The notes under the pieces: model-generated
Database searches by the model: none
Told to the model about the DNA's origin: nothing
Seen by the model: only the letters and a program-made list of their open reading frames with translations
From: JAVVHH01 sp964657565
GTDB lineage: Bacteria; Pseudomonadota; Alphaproteobacteria; Acetobacterales; Acetobacteraceae
NCBI GenBank assembly: GCA_964657565.1
Contig: CAZZVQ010000008.1
Coordinates: 1-64,000, forward strand
Length of the DNA stretch: 64,000 nt
Direction of reading: 5' to 3'
Made by a program: the position numbers and the translations under genes
Part shown: piece by piece, positions 17,783 to 26,506 of the stretch
Numbering within the stretch: the stretch's first letter is position 1
Layout of the letters: every line of letters starts with the position of its first letter

Positions 17783-20554
17783 ATGAAGAAGATCCTGCTC
17801 GCGTCTACATTCATCCTCTTCATCGCCGCCGGAGGTGCTGGTTGGTATATACTGAAATACCGTGATCCGATACAGCAAGCTAAGATGCTGCTCGGAAAAG
17901 GTGACTTCCGCGGTGCTGGGCTCCAACTTAAAAGCGCGGTTCGTGATCGTCCATCCAGTGCCGAAGCTCACGCCCTCCTCGCACAGCTGGACATTGTGAC
18001 GGACGACCCGGTCGCGGCGGAGCACGAGATACAACAGGCGATGGCGCTGAACTGGAACAGGCAAAGCTCGCTCGATATCCTGAGCCAGGCTTACATGCGC
18101 CAGAGCAAGTGGACGGAGATTCTAAGGGATATCCCAACCACTGCTGCAACTCCTGAACAAACGGCATACTTCCTGATGACCCGTGCCGTTGCAGAGCGGG
18201 GCTTGAACAAAATGGACGCGTCCAGTGAGACGCTTGCGCAAGCAGAGCGCTTGGCGCCGCAAAATGCGGAACTTCATCTGGTTGCGGCCCGCTTCGCCCA
18301 GCAGGAGGGCCATTTAGATTACGCATTGGATCAGGTCGACCGATCTTTGGCGATCGAGCCGCTCCGCACGGACGCGCTCAAGTTCAAATCGAACCTCCTA
18401 CTTGCAAGAGGGGACCGCGACGGAGCGCTCGAGGAACTCAAACGCGCAATAGACGGGGCTCCTGGCCGTCTCGACTTATTCGTTGAGCGCGCTGCGCTCT
18501 ACCTCGCACTTAACGAGGACGCGAAGGCCAAGGCCGACGTGATGAACGCCCTGACTAAGGATAATAAGAATGTCCCAGCCCACTTTGTGAATGCTGTTTT
18601 GCTCATCCGGCAGAGCAAATTCACCGAGGCGGATGCCGAGTTGCAGAAGATCGATACTGTCATCGACCGGTTTCAGCGGGGTCTGTACTTCAAAGCGATG
18701 GTCAAGGCACGACTGGCCCAGAATGGGCAGGCAGAAGACGCGATCTTGACATACATCAACCGCGCCCCCGGGGACCCGGACGGCGTTCGCCTGCTCGCGC
18801 AGATCGAACTCGCCACCAATCACGCGGGCCGGGCTATCCCGTATCTACTCAAGTCCATTCAGTCCGGACAGCGTGACCCTGAGACGCTCGACTTACTGGG
18901 CCGCGCCTACGCCATGAACGGTAACCCACGTGAGGCGGAAGCCACATTCCAAGAAGCGTCAGGACTTGCCCGCAATCCAAACGATTTGACCCGCTTGGCC
19001 TCGGCGCGCTTACAGGTCGGAGACCTATCCGGCGCCGCTTCCGATCTGCAGCATTCGCTCGACATTGCCCCAACACAGCCCGGCGCCGGCGAAGCCCTGG
19101 TCGCCGCCGCTTTGAGACTTGGCCAACTCGAACGCGCAGAGCAGGCCCTCAATCAACTCCGCGAGCGGACAGGCGAGACCGAAGCCGTCGGCAACCTCAC
19201 TGGCCTAGTCAGACTGGCACGGCTCGACCCCCAGGGTGCACTCGAGGCGTTCACGGCGACGGCGACGCGCTTTCCGGATTCAGTCGGCCCAAAGTTGAAC
19301 CAAGCCAAAGTGTTGCTGCAGCTAAACCGCGCAAACGAGGCCTTGCCGATTCTGAAGCAGATACTCGACCGGACGCCGGATCAACGCGACGCGTTGACGT
19401 TGTATGCACAAATCTTGCTGCAGCAGGGTCGCGGGCCGGAGGCGATCGAAGCGGCAGAGCGGGCGCGGAAGGCTGATCCAGCAAATCTTGGACTGGTCAA
19501 CGGGGAAGCACAGCTGTACGCCCGGATGCAGCTCTATCCTAAGGCACTACAATTGCTCGATACCGCGCGAGTCGCGGGCAAGATGCCGGCTGAGCTTCTG
19601 CCCACACTGGGCAGCATCCAGCTTGCGGCCGGACAAGAACAAGCTGCCAAGCGCAGCTTTGCTGATCTCGTCGCGGCTCAGCCGAACAACCTGGGCGCCA
19701 TTCTCGGCGATGTCGATTTGCTTGTTCGGCTAAAAGATTTCAGTGGTGCGCGACAGGTTCTGGACGATGCAATCCAGCGTCAGCCCACGAGCCTACCCTT
19801 GCTTCAATCGCGCGTGCGGATCGATCTGCTGGATGGCGGACTCGATACCGCACTGGCAACCGCGGAAAGGTTGCGCCAGAATCCAGCCTACATGCCTGGG
19901 GCAGCGACACTCAAAGGCGGCATCTTCATGGGCGCTCAGCGCTTCGCCGAGGCTGCGGCAGCCTTCAGAGACGAATACCAGAAAGAGCCATCTTCCGCGC
20001 TCGTGGTCGCGTTCGCACAGGCGCTCAATTCTGCTGGGGACGCGAACGGTGCCACCACCGAGTTGCTGAAGTGGCAAGCAGCGCACCCCGACGATCCGGC
20101 CGTCGCGCAGTTGCTAGGCACGTTCGATATCACCGCTCACCGCTACGACTCGGCAGAGCGGAATTTGGAGATCGCATTGAAGGCGCAGCCGAATGATCTG
20201 ATTGCACTCAACAACTTAGCTTGGATCTTTCAGCAGAAAGGTGACAAGCGAGCTCGAGAGTATGCGCAACGCGCCTTTGAACAGGCGCCTACCCCGGAGG
20301 TGACGGACACACTGGCTTGGATCTTGGTCCAACAAGGTGAAGCCGCAAAAGCGGCCCCACTGCTGCAGTCGGCATCCGCCGGTCGACCGCAGAACTTCTC
20401 CATCAAATACCATTGGGCGGTCGCACTCAACGACACTGGTCACCGCTCTGAAGCGATCGAGGTGTTGCGTCCGATCGTGGCGAGTGCCGAGCCGTTCGAT
20501 GACCGGGTCGCAGCGCAAACCCTTTTGACCGATCTGAGCAAGCCCCAACCCTGA
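17783..20554 (+). CDS. prsT: PEP-CTERM system TPR protein PrsT
   Basis: 923 residues built almost entirely of tetratricopeptide repeats after a short N-terminal segment. Repeat helices with ALY/NLA-type motifs run from about residue 40 to the end, matching the size and layout of PrsT. The N-terminus (MKKILLASTFILFIAAGG) is a hydrophobic anchor but has no Cys, so the usual lipobox is missing and the protein would be membrane-anchored rather than a lipoprotein. It probably scaffolds exopolysaccharide assembly in the periplasm. Its stop overlaps the next start as TGATG. Confidence 0.88.
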   Translation: MKKILLASTFILFIAAGGAGWYILKYRDPIQQAKMLLGKGDFRGAGLQLKSAVRDRPSSAEAHALLAQLDIVTDDPVAAEHEIQQAMALNWNRQSSLDILSQAYMRQSKWTEILRDIPTTAATPEQTAYFLMTRAVAERGLNKMDASSETLAQAERLAPQNAELHLVAARFAQQEGHLDYALDQVDRSLAIEPLRTDALKFKSNLLLARGDRDGALEELKRAIDGAPGRLDLFVERAALYLALNEDAKAKADVMNALTKDNKNVPAHFVNAVLLIRQSKFTEADAELQKIDTVIDRFQRGLYFKAMVKARLAQNGQAEDAILTYINRAPGDPDGVRLLAQIELATNHAGRAIPYLLKSIQSGQRDPETLDLLGRAYAMNGNPREAEATFQEASGLARNPNDLTRLASARLQVGDLSGAASDLQHSLDIAPTQPGAGEALVAAALRLGQLERAEQALNQLRERTGETEAVGNLTGLVRLARLDPQGALEAFTATATRFPDSVGPKLNQAKVLLQLNRANEALPILKQILDRTPDQRDALTLYAQILLQQGRGPEAIEAAERARKADPANLGLVNGEAQLYARMQLYPKALQLLDTARVAGKMPAELLPTLGSIQLAAGQEQAAKRSFADLVAAQPNNLGAILGDVDLLVRLKDFSGARQVLDDAIQRQPTSLPLLQSRVRIDLLDGGLDTALATAERLRQNPAYMPGAATLKGGIFMGAQRFAEAAAAFRDEYQKEPSSALVVAFAQALNSAGDANGATTELLKWQAAHPDDPAVAQLLGTFDITAHRYDSAERNLEIALKAQPNDLIALNNLAWIFQQKGDKRAREYAQRAFEQAPTPEVTDTLAWILVQQGEAAKAAPLLQSASAGRPQNFSIKYHWAVALNDTGHRSEAIEVLRPIVASAEPFDDRVAAQTLLTDLSKPQP

Positions 20555-21792
20555 TGACCGGCATGGACGTTGGCACCGATGCCGGTTCAAGACCCATTCG
20601 GCTGCTAACGTTCAGCACGCTATATCCACACGACGGAAGGCCCAATCACGGCGTTTTCGTTGAAAACAGACTGCGAGAGCTCATCGGCACCGGTCACGCG
20701 ACCAGCACGGTCGTAGCTCCGGTGCCCTGGTTTCCGAGTAGCTCCCGGCGCCTTGGCGACTGGGCGCGTAATGCCGAGGCCAAGCGACGCGAGATACGCA
20801 ACGGCGTATCTGTATATCATCCCCGATACCCGCTGATACCGAAGGTCGGAATGTCAGTAGCGCCTGCAGCGCTGCTGGCATCGGCTGCGCTTGAAATCAG
20901 CCGGTTGAAAGCAGCCGGGACAGAGTTCGACGTGATCGACGGCCATTATCTCTATCCTGACGGCGTCGCCGCGGTTGCACTCGGCCGCTTGTTCAACAAA
21001 CCGGTCGTGTTAACTGCGCGGGGATCCGACGTTACACAGCTTCCCGACTACGCAGTGCCCCGCCGGATGATCCAGTGGGCCATGAGACACGCGGCTGCCC
21101 TGATTTCGGTCAGCGCCGGTCTGAAAGCGGCCATGGTCGACCTCGGTGCACCCGGCGGCAAAGTCACCGTCCTGCGGAACGGCGTGGATCTGCGCTTGTT
21201 TCAGATCAATGATCCCCAACCGGTCCGCTGCAGCTTGAACGTCAGCGGGAAGCTGCTGCTGTCCGTGGGTCATTTGATCCGGCGTAAGGGTCATCACCTT
21301 GCAATAGAGGCACTCGCACGACTACCGCATTGGACGCTCGCGATTGTGGGTGAAGGGCCCGAGCGGAGCTCTTTGCAAACACTGGCGCGGCAACTCGAAG
21401 TCGACCACCGTGTCATCTTCTGCGGATCTCAATCCCACAAATCCTTGCCCGCCTACTATGCGGCTGCCGACCTCCTGATCCTCGCGTCGAGTCGAGAAGG
21501 TTGGGCCAATGTTCTTCTAGAAGCGATGGCGTGCGGAACCGCCGTCGTAGCCAGCAACATTCCCGGCAATGCGGAGGTCGTCAGCGCCGCCTCAGCAGGA
21601 GAGGTCGTTCGCGAAAACACTCCGTCATGCTTCGCTGAGACGATCGAGCGCGTTCACGGCAAAAAAATCTCGCGCGCCGAAACACGCGCCTATGCGGAAG
21701 CCTTCAGTTGGGATGCCACGAGTGAGGGGCAACTCGAGGTGTTCGGCAGAGTGCTGAGTCGCCACCAAAACACAGCCTCATCCCCAATGTGA
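20554..21792 (+). CDS. Glycosyltransferase family 4
   Basis: 412 residues from ATG 20554, overlapping the prsT stop by 1 base. GT-B fold, GT4 family: an N-terminal half with FSTLYPHDGRPNHGVFVENR, a central GHYLYPDGVAA and RGSDVTQLPDY, and a C-terminal donor-binding half with LLSVGHLIRRKGH and the EX7E motif in SREGWANVLLEAMACG. It would add a sugar to the lipid-linked exopolysaccharide unit on the cytoplasmic face. Donor and acceptor cannot be told. It is the last gene of the rightward prs arm, 3 bases from a convergent XRE gene. Confidence 0.88.
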   Translation: MTGMDVGTDAGSRPIRLLTFSTLYPHDGRPNHGVFVENRLRELIGTGHATSTVVAPVPWFPSSSRRLGDWARNAEAKRREIRNGVSVYHPRYPLIPKVGMSVAPAALLASAALEISRLKAAGTEFDVIDGHYLYPDGVAAVALGRLFNKPVVLTARGSDVTQLPDYAVPRRMIQWAMRHAAALISVSAGLKAAMVDLGAPGGKVTVLRNGVDLRLFQINDPQPVRCSLNVSGKLLLSVGHLIRRKGHHLAIEALARLPHWTLAIVGEGPERSSLQTLARQLEVDHRVIFCGSQSHKSLPAYYAAADLLILASSREGWANVLLEAMACGTAVVASNIPGNAEVVSAASAGEVVRENTPSCFAETIERVHGKKISRAETRAYAEAFSWDATSEGQLEVFGRVLSRHQNTASSPM

Positions 21793-21795
21793 AGA

Positions 21796-22194
21796 CTACA
21801 ATCCGGTCTTCGTCGACATCTCGTAGGCATCGGCAAGTAAACTGAGCTTCGCCGTGTTTGGCAGCTTCCTAAAGGCATTCAGCAGCAGGGCTTCTTCATT
21901 AGACGTTGCGCCTGAGAACGTCTCAGCGACATCGCCCTCTAGTAGATCACCCACCGTGACATTCAGTGTCTGCGCAAGTTTTATCAGTCGGGATGTCTCG
22001 GGGAAACAGGTCCCCCATATCCAAGCGTGCACCGCAACGCGTGAGACTTCCATCGTTCGAGCTAGGCTTGCTTGGGTGATACGCTGCTCCGCCATGATCC
22101 GGCCGAGATTCTGGCGAAATCGATCGCGTGATGGGTCGGTGGTGGTCCTCCCATTTACCCATCCAGTCTTGCCAACTGATGGTGGCGAGGCCAT
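21796..22194 (-). CDS. XRE-family transcriptional regulator
   Basis: 132 residues from ATG 22194, preferred over a TTG 6 bases upstream because GGGAG lies 6 bases before the ATG. An N-terminal Cro/CI-type helix-turn-helix covers about residues 26-85: LGRIMAEQRITQASLARTME, then SRVAVHAWIWG as the recognition helix, then LAQTLNVTVGDLLEG. The C-terminal ~45 residues are acidic and helical with no known ligand domain. It lies downstream of the amidotransferase gene on the same strand (77-base gap) inside the XrtA locus, so it may regulate exopolysaccharide genes (inference). Confidence 0.82.
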   Translation of the reverse strand: MASPPSVGKTGWVNGRTTTDPSRDRFRQNLGRIMAEQRITQASLARTMEVSRVAVHAWIWGTCFPETSRLIKLAQTLNVTVGDLLEGDVAETFSGATSNEEALLLNAFRKLPNTAKLSLLADAYEMSTKTGL

Positions 22195-22271
22195 CAACAA
22201 CTCCCAAAATATGTCCTCACGCTCATATCATGTTCGCGTGACGAAGCAATGTGCAATTTCGAGACTAAGGT

Positions 22272-24182
22272 TCATGCTGCGAGGGCTGTTTCAAATCCGG
22301 ATTTCGTGTCAGCCATCCCCAGAAAGCCCTCAAAGGTCAGCAAAAGCCAGATCGCGCCGGAATGGTCATATTTTTCAGCACAATGCTCATCGACGAGGCG
22401 CTCGATCGCTACCAGATCAAATAATCCGCAATCCGACATCGCCGGTCCGAGCAGCCGCGCGCGAACCACGTCGGCTTGATCACGAAACATCTGCGCCAAC
22501 GGCGTCGCGAAGCCCTGCTTAGCGCGGTAGAGGATCGCCTCAGGCACGACGGAGTCCAGAGCCTTCTTGAGCACCCACTTCCCCTCCCCACCCTTCAGCT
22601 TGAGTGAGGCTGGAAGCCGCATGCCCCACTCCACGAACTCATGATCTAGGAAGGGCGCCCGCACTTCGAGAGAGTGCGCCATGCTGGTCCGATCGACCTT
22701 CGTCAGGATATCGCCTGGCAGGTATAGCCCGACATCAACGAACTGCGCCTGGAGCAGGCTATCTCCCCCGTCGCATCGGTCCATCAACTCGGCGACCCGG
22801 TGGCCCGGGTCGTAATCACCCAACTCCGCTTTGAGCCTTCCAGAGTATAGCGCCCGGCGACGATCGTGATGAACCTTTGTAATCGTGCGATAAAATCCGA
22901 GTGCGCTGTCCAGGCTTAATTCAGTCAGCGTGTGCTTTGCCCGCAGCCACCGCGGCGCCCAATCCATCTTTGGATAGGCTCGCGCGAGTTGTCCCATCAC
23001 CGAGCGTCGCAACCCGGCCGGCACCAGCGCCCTCACCGACTCCGCCATCTGGTGAAAACGATACCGACGGTAGCCGGCAAACACTTCGTCACCGCCATCG
23101 CCCGAGATCGCCACCGTCACATGTCGTCTCGCCAACGCGCAAACCGCTTCGGTCGGGACCGACGACGAGTCGCCAAACGGCTCCCCGAAGATGTGCGCCT
23201 GTCGCCGTGCGCTATCGAGATAGTTGGGAGTGGCGACCTCCTCGTGCTGCACGGTCCCATACTGGGCCGCGACCAAACGGGCGAGCGGGGTCTCGTCCTC
23301 CTTTCCCGGAAATCCAATCGTAAACGTGGCAAGCGGCGCATCTTGCAGCCGGGCCGCCGTGGCGACGACCGCACTGCTATCGACCCCGCCCGACAGAAAG
23401 GCGCCGAGCGGCACGTCCGACATCAGCCGCTTTTGGGTGCTCGTTGCCAGCAGTGATTTGAGCCGCTCGACCGCTTCGTGCTCGTCGCAAGCGGTCGCTT
23501 GCGTCGGCGCCTCCCAATACCGGTGCGGCTCCAACGCCTCCCCATGCCGCAGCAGCAGATAACAGGCCGGCGGCAATTTCTTGATCGCCGCATAGATCGT
23601 GCGCGGATCCGGGACGTAGCCGAGCGCGAAGAAATCATCGACGGCCTCCGGGTCGATCCGCGCCGACAAGTCCGGCGCCACCGTCATCGCGGCCAGTTCG
23701 GACCCAAACACCAACGCTCCGGAGCCAGTATACCCATAATAGAGAGGCTTCTTGCCGAGCCGGTCCCGTGCGACGAACAACACGCTCTGACGGCGGTCCC
23801 ATAAGGCGAAGGCGAACATTCCCTGGAGCCGCTGCAGGCAGGCAGGCCCCCAACTCTCCCACGCGTGGATGACCGCCTCCGTGTCGCACCGATTGCGGAA
23901 CACGTGACCCAGCGCCTGCAACTCCGGCCGCAATTCCGGAAAGTTGTAGATTTCACCGTTGAAGACGATGACGATCGTCTCGTCCTCGTTGTACATCGGC
24001 TGGCCTCCGCCAGCGACATCGACGATCGACAAGCGGCGGTGACCCAAGCCGATTCCTGGCTCGATATGAAAGCCGTCGCCGTCAGGCCCGCGATAGGCTA
24101 TGGCGTCATTCATGCGCTGGAGTAGCGAAGCGTCGATCTCGCCCTGCGCGTCAGGGTGAAAAATGCCGGTCAAGCCGCACAT
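22272..24182 (-). CDS. XrtA-system class II amidotransferase (asparagine synthase-like)
   Basis: 636 residues. Residue C2 is the N-terminal nucleophile of the glutamine amidotransferase domain (MCGLTGIFHP, then RGPDGDG and FNGEIYN); the C-terminal synthetase domain has the PP-loop SGGVDSS (264-270) and GDGGDEVFAGYRRY. The sequence matches the TIGR03108 subgroup that co-occurs with exosortase A, thought to amidate a sugar or acyl group of the exopolysaccharide rather than aspartate. It is divergent from the FkbH-like gene, with 107 bases between them that should contain both promoters. Confidence 0.9.
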   Translation of the reverse strand: MCGLTGIFHPDAQGEIDASLLQRMNDAIAYRGPDGDGFHIEPGIGLGHRRLSIVDVAGGGQPMYNEDETIVIVFNGEIYNFPELRPELQALGHVFRNRCDTEAVIHAWESWGPACLQRLQGMFAFALWDRRQSVLFVARDRLGKKPLYYGYTGSGALVFGSELAAMTVAPDLSARIDPEAVDDFFALGYVPDPRTIYAAIKKLPPACYLLLRHGEALEPHRYWEAPTQATACDEHEAVERLKSLLATSTQKRLMSDVPLGAFLSGGVDSSAVVATAARLQDAPLATFTIGFPGKEDETPLARLVAAQYGTVQHEEVATPNYLDSARRQAHIFGEPFGDSSSVPTEAVCALARRHVTVAISGDGGDEVFAGYRRYRFHQMAESVRALVPAGLRRSVMGQLARAYPKMDWAPRWLRAKHTLTELSLDSALGFYRTITKVHHDRRRALYSGRLKAELGDYDPGHRVAELMDRCDGGDSLLQAQFVDVGLYLPGDILTKVDRTSMAHSLEVRAPFLDHEFVEWGMRLPASLKLKGGEGKWVLKKALDSVVPEAILYRAKQGFATPLAQMFRDQADVVRARLLGPAMSDCGLFDLVAIERLVDEHCAEKYDHSGAIWLLLTFEGFLGMADTKSGFETALAA

Positions 24183-24289
24183 GCTGCCATCCTCTTATGA
24201 TAACTCAATCGAAACACCGCCGCCGGAACGTCGCTTTTCGGCGTGATCTTAAGTCCGTATAAACCGGTTCGGATTAACCTGAACCTAAG

Positions 24290-26224
24290 ATGCACGGGAT
24301 AGACCTTCATTGGCTGCCAAATAACTCGCGCTGGGCTGAGCAGCTCACCGCGGCCGCGGGCTCGGGCGCTCCGCTAGCAGCGACGTGGGACGCCTTCGTC
24401 GCACTGGCGCGCAATCGCCTGTCTTCGCTCCAGACCATGCAGCTCGATCGCCGTCGCGCACGGGCACTTCCTGCGCCTCCGACGGCCCTCGCCAGCCAGC
24501 CAGTTCGCATGGCAGTGCTGGCAGCATCGACCGTGGAGCACCTCCTGCCCGCAATCCGGGTCGCCGGACTGCGCCGCTCGATCTGGATCGAGACCTACAC
24601 GCCTGATTACGGCCAGTATCACCAGGAGCTGATCGACCCCGGTTCCGGCTTGCATCGCTTCCGCCCTACGAGCGTCCTCTTCGCTCTGGACGCGCATCAC
24701 CTCATGCAATGTATCGAACTGGGCGCGACAGCCGAGGCCGTGACCAACGCGCTCCAAGCCTTGCTCGATCGTCTCGAGCGCCAATGGGATATCGCCCGGC
24801 GGGATTTCGCCGCGCATGTGCTGCAGAATGTGCCGCTGCCCGTTTTCCTCCCACTGCTTGGCAGCAACGAGCATCGGCTGGCCGGCTCGCGCCTTGCAGC
24901 GCTGCGGCAATTCGGCACCATGCTCCGTGCGCGCGCGGACTCCGCCGGCATCGACCTCGTTGCGCTCGACGATCGTGCCGCGCTCGCTGGCTTGTCCGCC
25001 TGGCATGACCCGGCGCTTTGGCATCGCGCAAAGCAGGAGATCCATCCGCAAGCCGCGCCCTTGTACGGCGATCTCGTCGCCCGCCTCCTCGCGGCCGCCC
25101 AAGGCCGTTCGAGCAAATGCCTCGTCCTCGATCTCGACAACACGCTGTGGGGTGGCGTCATCGGCGATGACGGTCTGGCCGGCATCAAGCTTGGCCAAGG
25201 CAGCGCTCGCGGCGAGGCCCACCTCGCCTTCCAGCACTACGCCCGGGACCTAGGCCGGCGTGGGATTATCTTGGCCGTGTGCTCCAAGAACGACGAAGCC
25301 AATGCCCTCGAGCCGTTTACCGCGCACCCGGAGATGGCGCTCAGACGTGAGGACATCGCCTGTTTCGTCGCCAACTGGACCGACAAAGCGGCGAACCTGC
25401 GCGAGATCGCCAGACGCCTGAACATCGGGATCGACAGCCTCGTCTTCGCCGACGACAACCCGGCCGAACGGGCCGTCGTCCGGCGCGAACTGCCGATGGT
25501 TGAAGTTCCCGAACTCCCGGAAGACCCGACCGACTATGCCGCCTGCCTAGCTGACGCCGGCTACTTCGAGGCCCAACGAGTCACCACCGAGGACGGCCAA
25601 CGCGCGCAACAGTACCAGCAGAACCTCGCCCGCGAGACCTCCTTGTCCACCGCGACGGACATGGACGGCTACCTCCGCAGCCTCGAGATGGAGGCGATTT
25701 GGGACCGGTTCGATCGCATTGGCCTGCCCCGCATCGTCCAGCTCATCAACAAGACGAACCAGTTCAATCTGACCACACGACGCGTCAACGAGGAGGAGAT
25801 CGCGATCCTGATTGACGATCCTGCCGCGTTGACGCTGCAGATCCGGCTTCTCGACCAGTTCGGCGACAACGGCATCGTCGCGATCGTCTCCGGTCGGCTG
25901 GAGCCTGAGACCAAGATCGTCGACCTAGAAATCTGGTTGATGAGTTGCCGCGTCCTCGGTCGCGGCATGGAAGAGGAAACGCTCAATCTCATCGTTGCTG
26001 AAGCGGCCCGGCTCGGCGCGACGAGGCTGATCGGTCACTACCGTCCAACAGCCAAGAACGGAATGGTTCGCGATCACTACCGATGGCTCGGATTCTCGCC
26101 TCTGGGCGAGACCCCCGATGGCGGGACGAGTTGGACGCTCGATCTTGCTGAGTTTGAGCTACGCCCGACCTTCATAGCGAGTCGCCCGGCGCGGACGTCC
26201 AATCCGCTACCAGTGCTGGCGTAG
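24290..26224 (+). CDS. FkbH-like HAD-IIIC protein
   Basis: 644 residues. An N-terminal ~270-residue region, possibly SGNH-like, is followed by a HAD domain with LDLDNTLWGG (D281, D283), CSKND and FADDNPAERA, and then by a GNAT-like C-terminal domain with QLINKTNQFNLTTRR and MVRDHYRWLGF. FkbH-type proteins dephosphorylate 1,3-bisphosphoglycerate and load the glyceryl (or a related hydroxyacyl) group on an ACP. An ACP gene follows directly after 22 bases, supporting such a role. It is the first gene of a five-gene module running to 29912. The exact substrate is inferred, not shown. Confidence 0.88.
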   Translation: MHGIDLHWLPNNSRWAEQLTAAAGSGAPLAATWDAFVALARNRLSSLQTMQLDRRRARALPAPPTALASQPVRMAVLAASTVEHLLPAIRVAGLRRSIWIETYTPDYGQYHQELIDPGSGLHRFRPTSVLFALDAHHLMQCIELGATAEAVTNALQALLDRLERQWDIARRDFAAHVLQNVPLPVFLPLLGSNEHRLAGSRLAALRQFGTMLRARADSAGIDLVALDDRAALAGLSAWHDPALWHRAKQEIHPQAAPLYGDLVARLLAAAQGRSSKCLVLDLDNTLWGGVIGDDGLAGIKLGQGSARGEAHLAFQHYARDLGRRGIILAVCSKNDEANALEPFTAHPEMALRREDIACFVANWTDKAANLREIARRLNIGIDSLVFADDNPAERAVVRRELPMVEVPELPEDPTDYAACLADAGYFEAQRVTTEDGQRAQQYQQNLARETSLSTATDMDGYLRSLEMEAIWDRFDRIGLPRIVQLINKTNQFNLTTRRVNEEEIAILIDDPAALTLQIRLLDQFGDNGIVAIVSGRLEPETKIVDLEIWLMSCRVLGRGMEEETLNLIVAEAARLGATRLIGHYRPTAKNGMVRDHYRWLGFSPLGETPDGGTSWTLDLAEFELRPTFIASRPARTSNPLPVLA

Positions 26225-26246
26225 CTCCCAAAACATAGGATCTTTG

Positions 26247-26498
26247 ATGTCAGACGCCGAGATATACGAGCAGCTCAACGCCGTTTTCCAGCAAGTGCTG
26301 GAAGACGATGCCATCAAGCTCACACCCGAAACCACGGCTGATGACGTCGATGGCTGGGATTCGATGAACCACATCTTTATCGTCGTTGAGCTCGAAAAGC
26401 GTTTCGGAGTGAAATTTCAGGCAGCCGAGATGGAGGAGCTGAAGAATGTCGGCGAGCTTGCAGGGCTGGTGAAACAGAAAATCGCAAAACGGCCCTAG
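26247..26498 (+). CDS. Acyl carrier protein of the FkbH module
   Basis: 83 residues from ATG 26247, with AGGA 7 bases upstream. A small acidic four-helix carrier with the phosphopantetheine Ser in GWDSMNHIFIV (S39). The sequence is of the type found next to FkbH and PKS-like genes, not the primary fatty-acid AcpP (which has DSLD). It needs a phosphopantetheinyl transferase encoded elsewhere. The FkbH-like protein probably loads it and the downstream MBOAT protein probably unloads it. Confidence 0.9.
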   Translation: MSDAEIYEQLNAVFQQVLEDDAIKLTPETTADDVDGWDSMNHIFIVVELEKRFGVKFQAAEMEELKNVGELAGLVKQKIAKRP

Positions 26499-26506
26499 TC
26501 GCACTC

